From positions 20,415,039 to 20,479,038 of the forward strand of contig OX457037.1 of NCBI GenBank assembly GCA_949752735.1: a stretch of DNA of 64,000 nucleotides, in the 5' to 3' direction. Every line of letters begins with the position of its first letter. Position 1 is the first letter of the stretch. The position numbers and the translations under genes were made by a program. The stretch comes from Lumbricus terrestris. Taxonomy: Eukaryota; Annelida; Clitellata; Crassiclitellata; Lumbricidae. Of this stretch, positions 1 through 11,773 are shown in pieces. The notes below the pieces were generated by a model. That model did no database searches, was not told the origin of the DNA, and saw only the letters and a list, made by a program, of their open reading frames with translations.

Positions 1-35
1 TCGGACATTTATATAGCGCTTCTTCAAGAAAAAAA

Positions 36-341
36 CTACTCAGAGGCGCTCCCGACTCCAGCGCGCACAAAAAGAACAGTTTTAAGTTTAGTAAGGAAGG
101 ATCCTGGTAGAGTCCCTGGGTGTAGGCGTAGCTCAAAAGGAAGGCCATTCCAGACCACTGGTCCAACCACAGAAAAGGCTCGATCCTTCATGGTAGTAGT
201 ACGAGCAAAAGGAACTAAGAGGACTCCCCTATCAGCAGAGCGTAGCTGACGACGTCCTTGGATACCCAATGTAGAGCTGCATAGCTCACGGAGGTAAGTT
301 GGGGCAAGGCCCTGACAACATCTTATGTGCATAGTTACCAA
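36..341 (-). mobile_element. LINE reverse-transcriptase C-terminal tail fragment
   Basis: An open minus-strand reading of about 100 residues has the usual C-terminal end of L2/CR1/jockey-type LINE ORF2: RSADRGVLLVPFART, then a DRAFSVVGPVVWNGLP block, then FLTKLKTVLF. In intact elements this follows the RT thumb. The RT domain itself is absent, so this is a 5'-truncated insertion. The first bases of the window (read on the minus strand) carry the AGCGC...ATATAAATG end also seen near 19140, 20615 and 34665. It is not a host gene. Confidence 0.75.
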
Positions 342-1310
342 AGATGGGACATTTTAGTAATCATTATTAATGACAATAGCATCGTATTATTTGAATTTTT
401 TTAGACTTTTACATCCATTAGATAATATAACTTGCGCTGTTATGATTTTAGAGACCTGTCACGAGATTAGATCATGACATGAGCCTATAAGGAATTTAAA
501 CTGGCTCTTTAATAATGAAAAATCAACAGATTGTTGCGTATACGAAAGACTTGTTTCCGGAGTGGCAATTATGAATTAATTCTATGACGTTTTTCTGTTG
601 TCCATCACTGATAAAACTATTCTATTTATACGGGTCTTGCTGTAGGCCTACCATGTGCTGCTCAGGTTTGCTCTGTTATGGGCTAAACGGGCTGTTTTCA
701 TTTTGGTCTAAATTGCATGTTTATGAACACACAGCTTTAATATATTGAAACTGTCCCATGATAGTCGTGGCCTAGTCAGAATAGAAAATGAGTTATCATC
801 AGTGCAGCATATTATACCATATAGCCATTAAATATTTAAGTCTATTTAGTCAAGTCTCTTTAGTCAAGTCTCTTCAGTCAAGAAAAGCAACACGTGTTCC
901 ACAGCAGACTTGGGCCTACTTGCTCAGATGCACCAAAAGAATTTGTTTGACCCGGGCATTGCCAGGGCAGTCATACAAGCAACCAGTGCAAATGTGATTT
1001 AAGCTTATGCCACAAAGAAATTCTCCGCAGAGCAAATATTCTGTCAGGGCAACAACCAGGACCTCTTACCAAGGCAATTGACTTGACTTTCCAGCTGTAG
1101 CATTGTCACCGTTCTTTTTTGTGATTAGCAACAGTCTCAAACAGCTGAAAATCTTATAAAGTAAATTATAAACGTCTGAGGATCTTTGGCGAAGTGCTTG
1201 ATTGTGAATTCAATTATTCTTCACAGCTGATTGAACAACATTATTATTATTATTATTAGACTATTAATTCGCCTGACACACATGCAGTCTATATTCTATC
1301 TAATTTACAG
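342..1310. other. no gene seen
   Basis: AT-rich sequence with a short (ATT)n run near 1240. I looked for a plus-strand transmembrane exon belonging to the tail exons at 1311 and 2212 and found no convincing one. Confidence 0.5.
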
Positions 1311-1361
1311 ATCCAGACCATAACGAAGACACGTTGGCAATAGGAGGAATTGCGGAAAGAG
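1311..1361 (+). CDS. Gene D: penultimate exon, short acidic linker
   Basis: A 51-bp exon lies between TAATTTACAG and the donor GTAAAC. Only one frame is open, with phase 1 at both ends; it encodes about 17 residues (PDHNEDTLAIGGIAER). Its phase fits the 2212 exon downstream. Both splice sites are good and the other two frames hit stops. The rest of the gene, including any membrane segment, must lie to the left of the window or be unrecognised. The function of this exon alone cannot be stated. Confidence 0.55.
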
Positions 1362-2211
1362 GTAAACAGATCTACTTCAAATTGAAAATAATAGGTCTAA
1401 TTAAATATTTGTTAATGCTAGATACCATGCGTAGGACCTACTAAATTGCATAGAGCATTTGACTGTTGATCCCAATGCAACGTTTCTATGTAAAAACACC
1501 ACAGCCATAACTTCCAGAGATATAGGCTATTAACAATTGTAAGAAGAATTCAATGTGTCTATTTTTTGTATAACTGAAGGTGCAATTGACTGTCGACGAT
1601 TCAAACCAGATGTCTTACACGTCAGAGAAAACCAGAATTCGTCAGTGAGTAAAAGAATTCAGAACAACTATCTGAGACACTTTTACAGCTTGTGTTTTTA
1701 TTGGCTCGTTAGTACGGACCATTTCTAACATTTGAACTGACGAATAGGCCATTCTAAAGGGCGTCAATGTCATGTGTAGCGAGCTGGAAATAACTTTGTA
1801 TTGTTTACTTTAATTATATAATCTTTGCATGTATAACTCTTAAGTAGGCCTAATCTACTAACGTAGCTTTGTCTGGATGGTGCTGCAATGAAAATTGTTT
1901 TAATTTTAATTCATTTTCATTACTTTTATAGACGTGAGGGCGTTAAACCGATAATGTGAAACGAATGTATTCAATGAAACACTATTTGTCGCTTAGAAAC
2001 ATTTTTCAGGAATCTGATATAACTTTTCAACCACTCAGTATATTGGATGATTACAACAATCATTTCAGAGCCTATTCTCTAGACAGCTTCGGTTTAGAAT
2101 GACCTTCATAATATCGGCAATGTTGCCAATTCATCATTTGAATCAGAAATTGTAGTCTTGCTTTAATTAAGTAATCATGATAATTATGGTCCTTTCAGTA
2201 CGTTGGCGCAG

Positions 2212-2369
2212 ACGGCACAGAATACATGGAGATGAATGGATTTCGATCTCCTCCAACTATCAACCCACCAACCCAGCCACGTATAAACGAACCTGTGATA
2301 TACGCAAGAATCGACCACACACTGCAACCTCCATCGCCCATATTAAAAAACTCCACGAATTTCAAATAA
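2212..2369 (+). CDS. Gene D: terminal exon, cytoplasmic tail with YxxM and ITIM-like motifs
   Basis: Entering in phase 1 at the acceptor GGCGCAG, the frame runs to a TAA at 2367-2369 and encodes about 52 residues. It begins DGTEYMEMNGF and is then proline-rich. It contains EYMEM, which fits YxxM (the PI3-kinase p85 SH2-binding type), and PVIYARID, which fits [IVLS]xYxx[ILV], the inhibitory ITIM pattern. AATAAA overlaps the stop (2365-2370). An alternative acceptor at 2198 would enter in a frame without these motifs, or in phase 0, which does not match the upstream exon. Inference: the tail of a single-pass receptor signalling through SH2 proteins. The transmembrane exon is not visible, so membrane location is unproven. 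Confidence 0.55.
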
Positions 2370-3720
2370 AAAGTAAAACAATAGACTATAATACTTTACA
2401 GCTGTTTGTTTCGACTGCGTAGCAAACATTTCAAATTAGACTAACAGCCTGGACAACGCAAGTTTTGTCAGAAAACAGACACAGAAGATTTATTGGTAAA
2501 CGAATCTAGGTCCCTCATAGTTTTGGCGTAGCCTATCTCTAAAAGTAAAACAGATGGTACAGTTTAAATGAGACTTACCGGGAGTGAAGCTGTTTAGGGC
2601 CTAGATGTTTTCCCTTTCTTTGCATGCGCTTCGTGTGAGCTTTGTAGCTTATTCGATTTTTGTTTAGCCATAAATCATTTATTAGACATCACTGAAGCCT
2701 CCGTCTATAAACCGAAACGGATATTGTTCGCGCACATCATTTGACAACAATTATTGTAGGCCTAAGCGTTTGGTAAATTCGGCCTACCCTGGTAACGTCA
2801 GATAATCATTTCATTACCGGATTTTAATGACCTACTTTATTGGTTCATTATTCACAAACGACTTTTTGCATGTTCCAGTTTGGTAATAGCTTAACAGAGA
2901 GATCGAAGTACAAAATAATTAAACACGCCTTGATGAAAGCGCAGCTTGCAGTGGTGGCTCACCAAAATATTAACCGTCAACTGTTCATTCTTATGTAGCC
3001 TAATAATAATTATTCGTCAGAAACTGTCAGCAGTTCGCCGTATACCACTAAAGAGTTCTCTCGTCTCTGTGGCAATCGGAGTCGTACCCTTTCTTGAGTT
3101 GTTTTGCACAAACTCTCTGGTAAGGCGCAGCGATTTCAAGGAGTAGCTCGTGACTTATTGATTTATGTAGCGCATAATTACTGCTCATCTGTTCCGGGCA
3201 ATCATTACGACCCAAACTAACCTCGAAACAATGGACAATTAAATAAGAGACTTAATTATTTTTTGTATAGGCCTACATCGTTTTGTGATGCGAACGGACG
3301 AATTGGGGAGCTGGAAAAAGGGAGTACAACACGACTGGGAATAATAGCCTATTTAGGCCTAAGCCTTATCAACTGCTGAAGATCAGCAACAGGTATAGGC
3401 CTACAATCATGTATAAAGTATGGTTGGTATTGATTTAGAAAACCAATCGTCAAATTATCTCCACATATTGACTTCGATTAGTCGATGACATTAGATAAAT
3501 TTGGTGGCTATAGCCTAATTATTACGTGAAGGTGAAACTTTAAAAATGTAGCCACCAAGTCATTTACTAATTTCATTCTACAAACACTTCAGTCATTAGG
3601 CTACACATGCTGCAGGTGACACAGCATAGGCTATAAGACCTACACGAAGCTCAAGTTGTTACCAATTAGCACAATTTTGAACTGAAAATCAAGGTTTAAC
3701 CAAATGTACTTCAAAACATC
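2370..3720. other. no gene seen
   Basis: AT-rich non-coding sequence with several TAGGCCTA palindromes. Likely 3' flank of gene D and spacer. No supported exon on either strand. Confidence 0.5.
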
Positions 3721-3722
3721 TA

Positions 3723-4978
3723 CAGGGTGCGCCAAAAAAGTAATCCTCTACGGATTTTAGCCCATGTCTTGTCCAAACATACGAATTTTTAATGCTGGAG
3801 ACATTGCACTGGCTTCCTACCCGGCAGCGCATGGAATATAGGATCGCTGCTCTAGTTCAACGTAGGCCTAGCTTAATCTGCGATGTAGGCCTAATTTTTA
3901 ATTGAAACTTTACAGTTTTAAAGTCAATTCATATTTACATGTACGCACAATGGTCAAATTACAAAAAATATTTTTAACAGAACAAAACTTATATCAGTGT
4001 TAGTGCGGCTACCCATCGGTTTTTGACGATTCAAAAACACGACGCAACAAAAAGTTTAAAAAACAATTTAATTATTCTAGCCAATATCTTGGCCAAAAGT
4101 AAGGATATCGAAATGAAATTTTACAGGCTTAAACAATTCATATCTACTGTAACACATGATGGCCAGATTTCAGCAAAATATTTCAAACGAAATAAAAGTT
4201 ATGACACTTTTAAGGAGGCCACCCACCGGTTTTTGACAATTCAAAGACGTAACGCAGCAAAAAGTAGCAAAACACGATTTTATTAAGTCTCATCTCAAAT
4301 AATTGTTATCAAATAGGCTTTGATAATGCCAGATGATCATTATTATTACTATTCAAAAAGGAACAGGATACCAGCGTAGCTGCACGTCACTGCGAAGTCA
4401 CTTAGCAAGATGACAATCAAATTGGTAAGTAAGGTCCCTCAGGAACTTTGCAAAGAGACTCAAAAGAAGTTTTGGCACTGGTGGTGGGCACATTAAACAC
4501 AAGTTGTGAATCACTATCAAGTTCAGTTCCAAACAGTTATTTGAGATATGACTTGATAAAATTACGTTTTTGTTACTTTTTGTTGCGTTACGTTTTTCAA
4601 TCTTCAAAAACGGTGGGTATAATTTGGTATAACTTTTGTTGTGTTTGAAATATTTTGATGAAATTTGGCCATCATGTGTAAATATGAATTGCCTTTAAAC
4701 CTGTAAGCTTAAAGATTCATTTTGAAATTCTTACTTCTGGCCATGATATTAGCAAAAAACCTAATTTTTTTGCGTTTCTTTTTTGAATCGTCAAAAACCG
4801 GTGGGTGGCCCTACTAAAAGTGATATAACTTTCGTTCTGTTTGAATTTTTTTGTAATTTGACCATTGTACGTAAATATGAATTGCCTTTAAGACTGTAAA
4901 TTTTCATATAAAAATTCGTATGTCTGGCCAAGATATGGGCTAAAAACCGTAGGGGATTACTTTTTTTGGCGCACCCTG
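3723..4978. mobile_element. Inverted-repeat element with TA target duplication
   Basis: The left end CAGGGTGCGCCAAAAAAGT is repeated inverted at the right end (ACTTTTTTTGGCGCACCCTG). Both ends are flanked by TA. Inside are further inverted copies of a phrase around ACCCACCGGTTTTTGACAAT and of an interior stretch near 3930 and 4870, so most of the 1.26 kb folds back on itself. No transposase frame is present. The TA duplication fits a non-autonomous Tc1/mariner-type element. Confidence 0.75.
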
Positions 4979-5569
4979 TATATATATACTTATATAGGCC
5001 TATTCTTAGTATTTACTTTTATATGTCAATCATAATGGCATAGACCACTGAATATGCACCGTCCATGTCATACATTTTATACACTGGTCTACATAAACAA
5101 TATTCATTCTCAAGATTGTGAAAAAGTCTCAAGCATATGCCTATGCATTGCTTTTCAAATTGGACATCTACACTGCATCCACGCGTAGGTCTACTACATA
5201 ACAAGCTATAACAAGTGCACACAGAAACAAATATATAGACTAATAAATTTTTTACGAAACACACATTAAATGTATTCAGTTTATGCAACCAATTGTTTCA
5301 CTCATGATCGGCAGATAAAATATAACAGTTGAGTCGCAGAACTGAACCGTGCAGCATAAATAGCCCAAAGTTTGTGAAAGTCGCCGATATCTTATATCAT
5401 ACAATTCATCACACAGGCTTGAGGCATTAGGCTCACATTTCGATCCATGTCAAACATGCTCCACAGATGAGCAGGAACAACTCAAGAACAACGAATTGTA
5501 CATGGCGGCCTTCACCTGCGCACAGGAAAAATTAACTCAGGTTAAAGAAGAAAGAAGAGAGAGGAAAAG

Positions 5570-5577
5570 AGAGATAG

Positions 5578-5665
<88 letters not shown>

Positions 5666-5667
5666 TC

Positions 5668-5698
<31 letters not shown>

Positions 5699-5780
5699 GA
5701 CAGGAACAGACAGAGAAGGAGAGACAGAGAGACAGGGACAGACAGAGAGGGAGAGACAGACAGGCAGATAGTAAGAGACA
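5570..5780. repeat. (GATA)n / (GA)n / (GACA)n microsatellite
   Basis: Continuous GATA, GA and GACAGA runs. Long apparent Leu-Ser-rich frames on the minus strand are an artefact of this repeat. Confidence 0.95.
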
Positions 5781-6991
5781 GAGAATACAGATCACGATTT
5801 GGAATGCACACAGTTGGCCTAAGCAAGCCGTCCGAACCAAAATACGTAGGCTAATTATAGGCCTAATTATTTGTGTCTGACAATAATCTTCACGACGCTT
5901 ATCATAATAATCATTCATTCGTGACAACCTTCACAGTTTCGATTTTTATAGCAATATTCTTGAGATCTCTTGTTAATAATATTATAATAGTAATACAGAT
6001 AATAACTGAGGTCTAATATTGATACGTAATTACGACAAGTATCCTCAAATAATTATTGTTATAATTATAATATGCTGGAAGTTCTTTGCTGGTTCCATGT
6101 CAACCGGCAAATTGATTTCAGGGTTGCCATTCGGTTACCGCGATGTCGTCTGGGCCTCGTCCCAATTTACATGTGTAGCCTACCGTAACAGCCCTACATC
6201 CGATAGCATTGTTGTCTCAATGTCACATGTGCACGTCAGGAGGTGTCGAAATGGCGTCGTCTCCTAAGTCCTAATTCTGCCGATTCTTGATCCATAGCGC
6301 CTGCACTTAACTATGACGAATCAAGTCTTCTCTATGGCTGTTCATTGAGTGTTCAGTGGTCTTGAACGGCCTTTTGGAGCTAAGCCTACACTCGGGGACT
6401 CTACCAGAATCCTTCCTAAAAAACTTTAAACGGTTTTTTCGAAGCGCTAGAGTGGAATTGCCTCTAAGACTCTAAGTAGTTTAATTGAAGGGCTTATATA
6501 TATATATATATATATATAAAAATTTATATATATACACATTGTACAGCTCTCGAAGAGTCGAAGTTTTCATGCTGTGTCATGCAAATATTTCAGTACATTT
6601 ATAAATGGATACATACTTGATTTATCGGCATGAACTGCAAAATAAAGAAAACAACTGAATAATTTAGGTGATCGAGAATATTGACGGAAAGCTAAGGCGA
6701 CTTTACTATTTTGCTATAGTTTGATTGAGAGTATCACGTCTTTATATTTTGCATTCTATCTACGGAGTGTCACACAAATAATCAACGAACAACTGAATGA
6801 CATTATTTATTCGCTCTAACTACGCCAGATCTCCCGGTGTGTGCATCAAACTGCACTCACATACAACATATGAGAATCGTGGAGTTAGAAATGCAACCAA
6901 TTGTGTTTACACTTGGTTACTCGTATCCATACAAGTGAATTTATTAAGCTTTTCTAAAAAGTCAAACTCAAAATTGATGCTTGAAACTGAC
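5781..6991. other. no gene confirmed; LINE-tail-like piece and (TA)n
   Basis: A (TA)n run lies at 6499-6520. The stretch at about 6360-6480 (CTCGGGGACTCTACCAGAATCC, then GAAGCGCTAGAG) resembles the LINE-tail sequence at the start of the window. From about 6800 the sequence is homologous to the intron beside the 9362 exon. The 3' end of gene B should lie in or beyond this stretch, but no terminal exon was recognised. Confidence 0.4.
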
Positions 6992-7096
6992 CTCGACAAC
7001 CGCCGGATGAAAAGGAACATGAGAGTCGATTAAGGATATGGAACTCGCCAGTAGTGTAATTTGCATCCTGCAGACCTTTAACGGCGTTATCTTCAA
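6992..7096 (-). CDS. Gene B: Ser-Gly-Cys cassette exon, copy 4
   Basis: A 105-bp exon, phase 1 to phase 1, runs from acceptor TTTCTCGTGCAG to donor GTCAGT. It begins VEDNAVKGL and ends with a TTGEFHILN...SFSSGGCRG stretch. It is the most diverged of four homologous cassettes (9362, 11678 and 14209 are the others). It has one extra glycine in the cysteine signature and an added Cys (RLSCSF). An alternative acceptor six bases further in keeps the frame. A hydrophobic frame with an ATG runs straight into it from upstream, so it could instead be an alternative first exon. The function of this module is unknown to me. Confidence 0.6.
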
Positions 7097-8828
7097 CTGC
7101 ACGAGAAAAAAGAATAATAGCTGTAGAATAGCTAAAGATCAGTAATCTAAATCTCACGAACATTTCGCAGATGAGAAATTCCATAGGCCTACTCTGCTAA
7201 AACAATAGCCCACAATAAAATCTTTTATAAGTCCACTAAGAAACTTAAGATATATAAACTTGGAACACAGGCATTACAATTTATCACTGTAATTATTGGA
7301 AGAGAATTTGTAAAAATCAGTTAACAGCGACTTCTGCAGGCAGCAGTGAACAATAATAACAAACAACAATACGGTATATTTTATGTAGGCCTAGACCTAA
7401 TCAGAAATTGTTTTGCTATATAAAATTATGCTGTTAGCTTGCAACATTTATAAGGTAACCGACTCATTCCCTTAAACCAGATCTCTTACTGGCTATGAAA
7501 CTCGTCTGACACCATTTATTTGAATCTTTTTAATCTAGAAGAATCCTTGCTAAAATTGAAGACATGTCTTCAAGTTACGAAGGATGCATAGGAATAGCTG
7601 CCCAAGTGAAAACTTGTAATACGATTACGGGACACGCCTATAGGCCACGCCTAAGATCTTGATAGAAAATGCTTGATCATTGGATTTTCGGTATACCCGT
7701 GACAACATGTGGTATAGACTAAGGAGCGGTTGCAGAATTTCATAGAGAAGGAGGGAAATAATATTATATGCCGATGAGCGAGTAGGCTATCACTTAGCGG
7801 TTGAATAGTTAATGGCTGGCGAATGTAAGAGGTTTTAGGCGCTTGAAAGGCATTAGAGCTATAGGAGAGAATATTTATTTTGCTGTTATGCCGCTGTGGC
7901 TACTTTATAATGTGTCCATTTAGAATGGACAAGTACTATATCTGTATTAGTGCTATTGCCCACTATTATGCCATTGTGCCAGTCTGGTAGCGTATTACAT
8001 TTCCCACACTTTGTTCCACTGTTCTTAAAATTCACATCGAAACCAATAGATATTTATTGCATTATTTTGATGCCGTCGATTTGCCCCTATGACAAACAGG
8101 TTACCAAAAGTTAGTGGAACTCCTTTTGCTTTTTGGGGGTCTCATGTATCTCGAGGTGCTGCACCATTTCTTTGCTTGCAATGTGAATTTAACTGTCTCT
8201 GGAGTAAGAAATGATTAATTGATTGATTCAATAACTGTATTAGATATTGCTTTGTATACAATGCCAAAATATAAACCATGAATAACTTTGAAGCACAATT
8301 TGGTATAAACTTTTGTCATTGGATATAGAATGATGAATCGGCAGGTATGACTATAGCACAATTTTTTAAATGATCAATGCATCACACGACGTCTGGTTTC
8401 ATATGTCTCTTCAGCTCTGGCTTCAATCAAAATAGATTTAGGGCTTTTTAAATTTATCATGACGTTCAATAGAAGTTAAAATAATTATGACAAAATATGA
8501 CTAAATAATTAATTAGTCAAAATAATTATTGCCAAAATATAAATTCGAATGATGAATTTTTTTCTTTAAATCAGGAGCTGGATGGAGATAAATAACTTCT
8601 GCCCATATAGAAGCTGGATCGATTAAATGATTTTTTCAAAAGTGAGTTCTGGATGTTGGATTGATGAAAATAATGCTTGCGCAAACAGAAGCTGGATTTA
8701 TGACAGTTTGAAAGGCGTTGTAGGTACTAAAATGTCTTATGGTCTATGCCAAAATAAAACGATGAAACTATATTATGCGTACTTGCGTAGATAACAATGA
8801 ACGATTATTTACCTAAACACATACATAC
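7097..8828. other. intron of gene B
   Basis: AT-rich intron sequence. At 8570-8700 there are degenerate copies of the phrase GAAGCTGGAT, the same word that fills the fold-back elements at 48469 and 55670. Confidence 0.45.
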
Positions 8829-8840
8829 CTCCTTCACCAT
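8829..8840 (-). CDS. Gene B: 12-bp microexon (DGEG)
   Basis: ATGGTGAAGGAG lies between TTCTTAATTTTGTAG and GTATGTATG, phase 1-1, giving D-G-E-G. Both the acceptor tract and the donor GTATGTATG match those of the other microexons (10392, 16661, 22759), which is the main support, since 12 bp alone carries almost no coding signal. It sits just upstream of cassette copy 4. Confidence 0.5.
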
Positions 8841-9361
8841 CTACAAAATTAAGAAGAAAATATTCACATAATTAGGCGTAGACAAGTTTATATGCAGCAC
8901 ACATAGCAGAACGGAAACTCAGCTTGGGCAGAGTCAGAAAGTAAACTATGAACTGGATGAGCAAAGTTCAAAAAATAAATGTGCTTAGTGTTTATTAGAT
9001 TTTCAGGGAATGCCATATAGGCCAAAAGGCTTTATGATATCATTTGGCTTGTTAAAGAAGTGCGGTATATAATAGGCCTACTCTGTCATTTGTGAATTTC
9101 TGTAAGTGCAATATACGTTCCAAAGTTTGAAGATTAATCCTACTTTAATTGACCAGCCATCAGAGCGCAGTAAACTAACAAGTGAACGGGATCTCCCAGT
9201 GTGTACAAACCAGTTACTGTTATTTCCAAAGAGCACGCTAGAAGAATGGGTAGATGTGAAAGACAACTGCGTTAGGGATTTGCCACTCAAATCTATACCA
9301 CATGTAGTAAATCTGCAACCTTTTTTAATGGTCAAACTCAAAATCGATAGTCTGTACTGAC

Positions 9362-9457
9362 CTGTGCAGCCAGAAGACAAATAAGATGATAGCACTTCAA
9401 TGATATGTTTCTCGCCAGTAGAGAACCTCGCACTATTTACGGCTCTACTCTCTTTTT
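9362..9457 (-). CDS. Gene B: Ser-Gly-Cys cassette exon, copy 3
   Basis: A 96-bp exon, phase 1-1: EKESRAVNSARF, then STGEKHIIEVLSSYLSSGCTG, ending at CACAG|GTCAGT. The core GEKxIIxxLSSYxSSGC matches copy 2 at 11678 almost residue for residue. The acceptor is taken as GCCGTTGAAG after a pyrimidine-rich tract. The same frame stays open further upstream to an ATG near 9524, reading MKFSDLILCFAALLLF, a good signal peptide; on that reading it is an alternative first exon ending at 9362. Which is right needs transcript data. Confidence 0.65.
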
Positions 9458-10239
9458 CTTCAACGGCATCAAAAGAGAACAACAATAGTGCAGCAAAGCA
9501 TAGGATCAAATCACTAAATTTCATAAACACTTCAAAAATTAAATATTCGCGCGATGCTAAAGCATTTACAGACCGTAAATGCATCTTCTGCAAGTCCACT
9601 AGAGAGAAACTTAAGACGACAAGCTAAAGGTATACTGAGATCCTGAATAGCCATTGCGTCCTACTAGTCTCTCGCATAACCCCCATTCTCAACTAAACGC
9701 ATTAAAGCATGCATAGCTCCCCAGAAGCATAAGACTACTAAAACCGCACTATTGTAGAGAGTTTATTTTCTAATAGGATTCAAGGAAAATGAAATTGCAC
9801 TGTTTTGAAAAACCACGACTCGTGGATCAAAATAGGTCGACTGGAAGTACATGAAATTAGAATGCGAACCGCGTTGGTTTCTTCTCTTGTATTTTGTCTA
9901 TAGCTGACTTGGTGCTGGAGCTGCTCGGATTGTTATTGTCAGTTGCATCATTTCGTCGATTTAAATATTTTGCTTCTGTTCCAGTAAAATATAAGAATGC
10001 GGTTTTGTACAATGTTTACGTGGCAAATGGCAAAGCATGCCAGGTGCAGTCACTGGGGATTTTTTTTTAGCTATTCACTTGCAGACACTGATCAGTGACG
10101 GTTGATTGGAATTCTGTTTCACTTGCGCTATGTCAATAATAAAATGTTCGTAGTCTTCATTAGAAGAGTTAGATGGTTTTTCGCCTACTTTGAATGGTTT
10201 CGTATCCAATTGTTATCATCATTCATAATAATAAAGTAT

Positions 10240-10322
10240 TTAACCAACTTTTCGCGGAATCCCTGCGCCCACCCCACGGAACCCTTGGGTTCCGCGGAAT
10301 CAAATTTGGGAAACGCTGCTTT
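10240..10322. mobile_element. hAT-type terminus remnant
   Basis: AACGGAACCC-type and TTCCCAAATTTGATTCCGCGG sequence on the minus strand resembles the GTTTCCCAA termini common in hAT miniature elements. GGAACCCTTGGGTTCC inside is a perfect short palindrome. No partner end or target duplication was found. Confidence 0.35.
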
Positions 10323-10391
10323 AGAGGTTCTAAAGTTTGTCCTGAAAATTATCTGAATATATAGTCGCTAGATGCATGGTTGCATACATAC

Positions 10392-10406
10392 CTTCAGTAC
10401 GAGCAG
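10392..10406 (-). CDS. Gene B: 15-bp microexon (AARTE)
   Basis: CTGCTCGTACTGAAG lies between TTTACATTTGCAG and GTATGTATGCA, phase 1-1, adding A-A-R-T-E. Intron flanks match the other microexons closely. It precedes cassette copy 3. Confidence 0.5.
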
Positions 10407-10537
10407 CTGCAAATGTAAAAAACATAAACATGTAAATAGCTAAACATTCCGTTTTAACATAGCGTTGGAAAAAGCATGAGCATAACTCGAACTGAACTTC
10501 AGCCGGGCAGACTGAGTGACAAAGAATAAAATGAGCA

Positions 10538-10822
<285 letters not shown>

Positions 10823-11036
10823 TTAATTTAAAGAAATAAATGTTTAGAAGGTTTCACAGGTCTGTCAAGACTGAGTTGAGCGAATTACACTACTGGATAT
10901 ATCATGCAATGCCACATACCGGTACTCTATTATTAGCTTTTTGGCATTATTTGCTTGTAATAAAATGTGAAACTACAAAAATGTGAAATCTATTCTATCC
11001 TGAGTCATTTATTGTATGCCTCTAAATACTAGCTAG

Positions 11037-11255
11037 CAGTGGCGGTGCCAGGATTTCAGTTTCGGGGGCGGGGGGCTGAATTCCCGCGGCAAAATTTTAC
11101 ATTTCCATCCGCCAAAATTTCTGACGACCTTTTTTTAGTCATCAGCCGAAAATTTTGGATATTTCAATGTAAAATAATTAAGATGGCCATTTTTAGGGGG
11201 GGCTGAGCCTCTTTTAGGGGGGCTTAGCCCCCCAGGCCCCCTAGCGCCGCCACTG
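11037..11255. mobile_element. hAT-type miniature element with 8-bp target duplication
   Basis: The ends CAGTGGCGGTGCC and GGCGCTAGGG-type (right end reads GCGCCGCCACTG) are inverted repeats. The element is bracketed by CTAGCTAG at 11029-11036 and 11256-11263. An 8-bp duplication and CAGTG ends are hAT hallmarks. Length is 219 bp, with no coding capacity. Runs of GGGGGG near both ends recall the 56268 and 57180 elements. Confidence 0.8.
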
Positions 11256-11677
11256 CTAGCTAGCATGTCTGAAGACTAGGTCCGTAATCCATTTGATCTG
11301 ATTCTGCAATCTTGGCATATCAAACCAGCTGGCGAGCAAGTAAGTCTCACCAATGTTTGGTATAATTATTATGCAGCTGCCAATTTCATACAACACGCGA
11401 CAATCTTGGACTGCGAGGCAAAGGAATTGCATTAACTATTTCCCCCTCATTTCCATGTTTATGGACCGTCCATAAATGACGTCATGCACCTAGGGGTGGG
11501 GGAGGTGGAGGGATCGCACCTTTGTGACGGCGTGTGACGGTCACTTACAAGATATCAAATGAATTTTGTCTTGACGCATGACGAGAGGAGAGGGTGAGAA
11601 ATCGTCCACGACCCTTTGAGTATCTCTAACTTCTTCTAATAGTCTAACTCATAATTAGTTTCTGGAACCGAACTGAC

Positions 11678-11773
11678 CTGCACAGCCAGAAGAAAAATAC
11701 GATGATAGAAGGTTAATGATATATTTCTCGCCCGGAGAGAAACTTGGACGCAGCATTTCTCCAACTAAGTCAC
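11678..11773 (-). CDS. Gene B: Ser-Gly-Cys cassette exon, copy 2
   Basis: A 96-bp exon, phase 1-1: GDLVGEMLRPSF, then SPGEKYIINLLSSYFSSGCAG, between acceptor CTGTTGAAG (after TTGTTCTTTTTGG) and donor GTCAGT. Exactly the same length as copy 3. The upstream hydrophobic frame hits a stop with no ATG, so this copy works only as an internal exon. That favours the internal-exon reading for the other copies. Confidence 0.65.

Noticed and set aside
2199..2422. Longer plus-strand reading beginning VRWRRRHRIH
   Set aside because: It uses the acceptor at 2198 and loses the tyrosine and proline motifs; the 2212 acceptor gives a more protein-like frame in the right phase.
2560..2630. Minus-strand ATG exon before GTAAGTCTC
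   Set aside because: Basic, not hydrophobic, and ends in phase 2, unlike every other exon here.
5532..5927. Leu/Ser-rich open frames on the minus strand
   Set aside because: Translation of the GA/GATA microsatellite.
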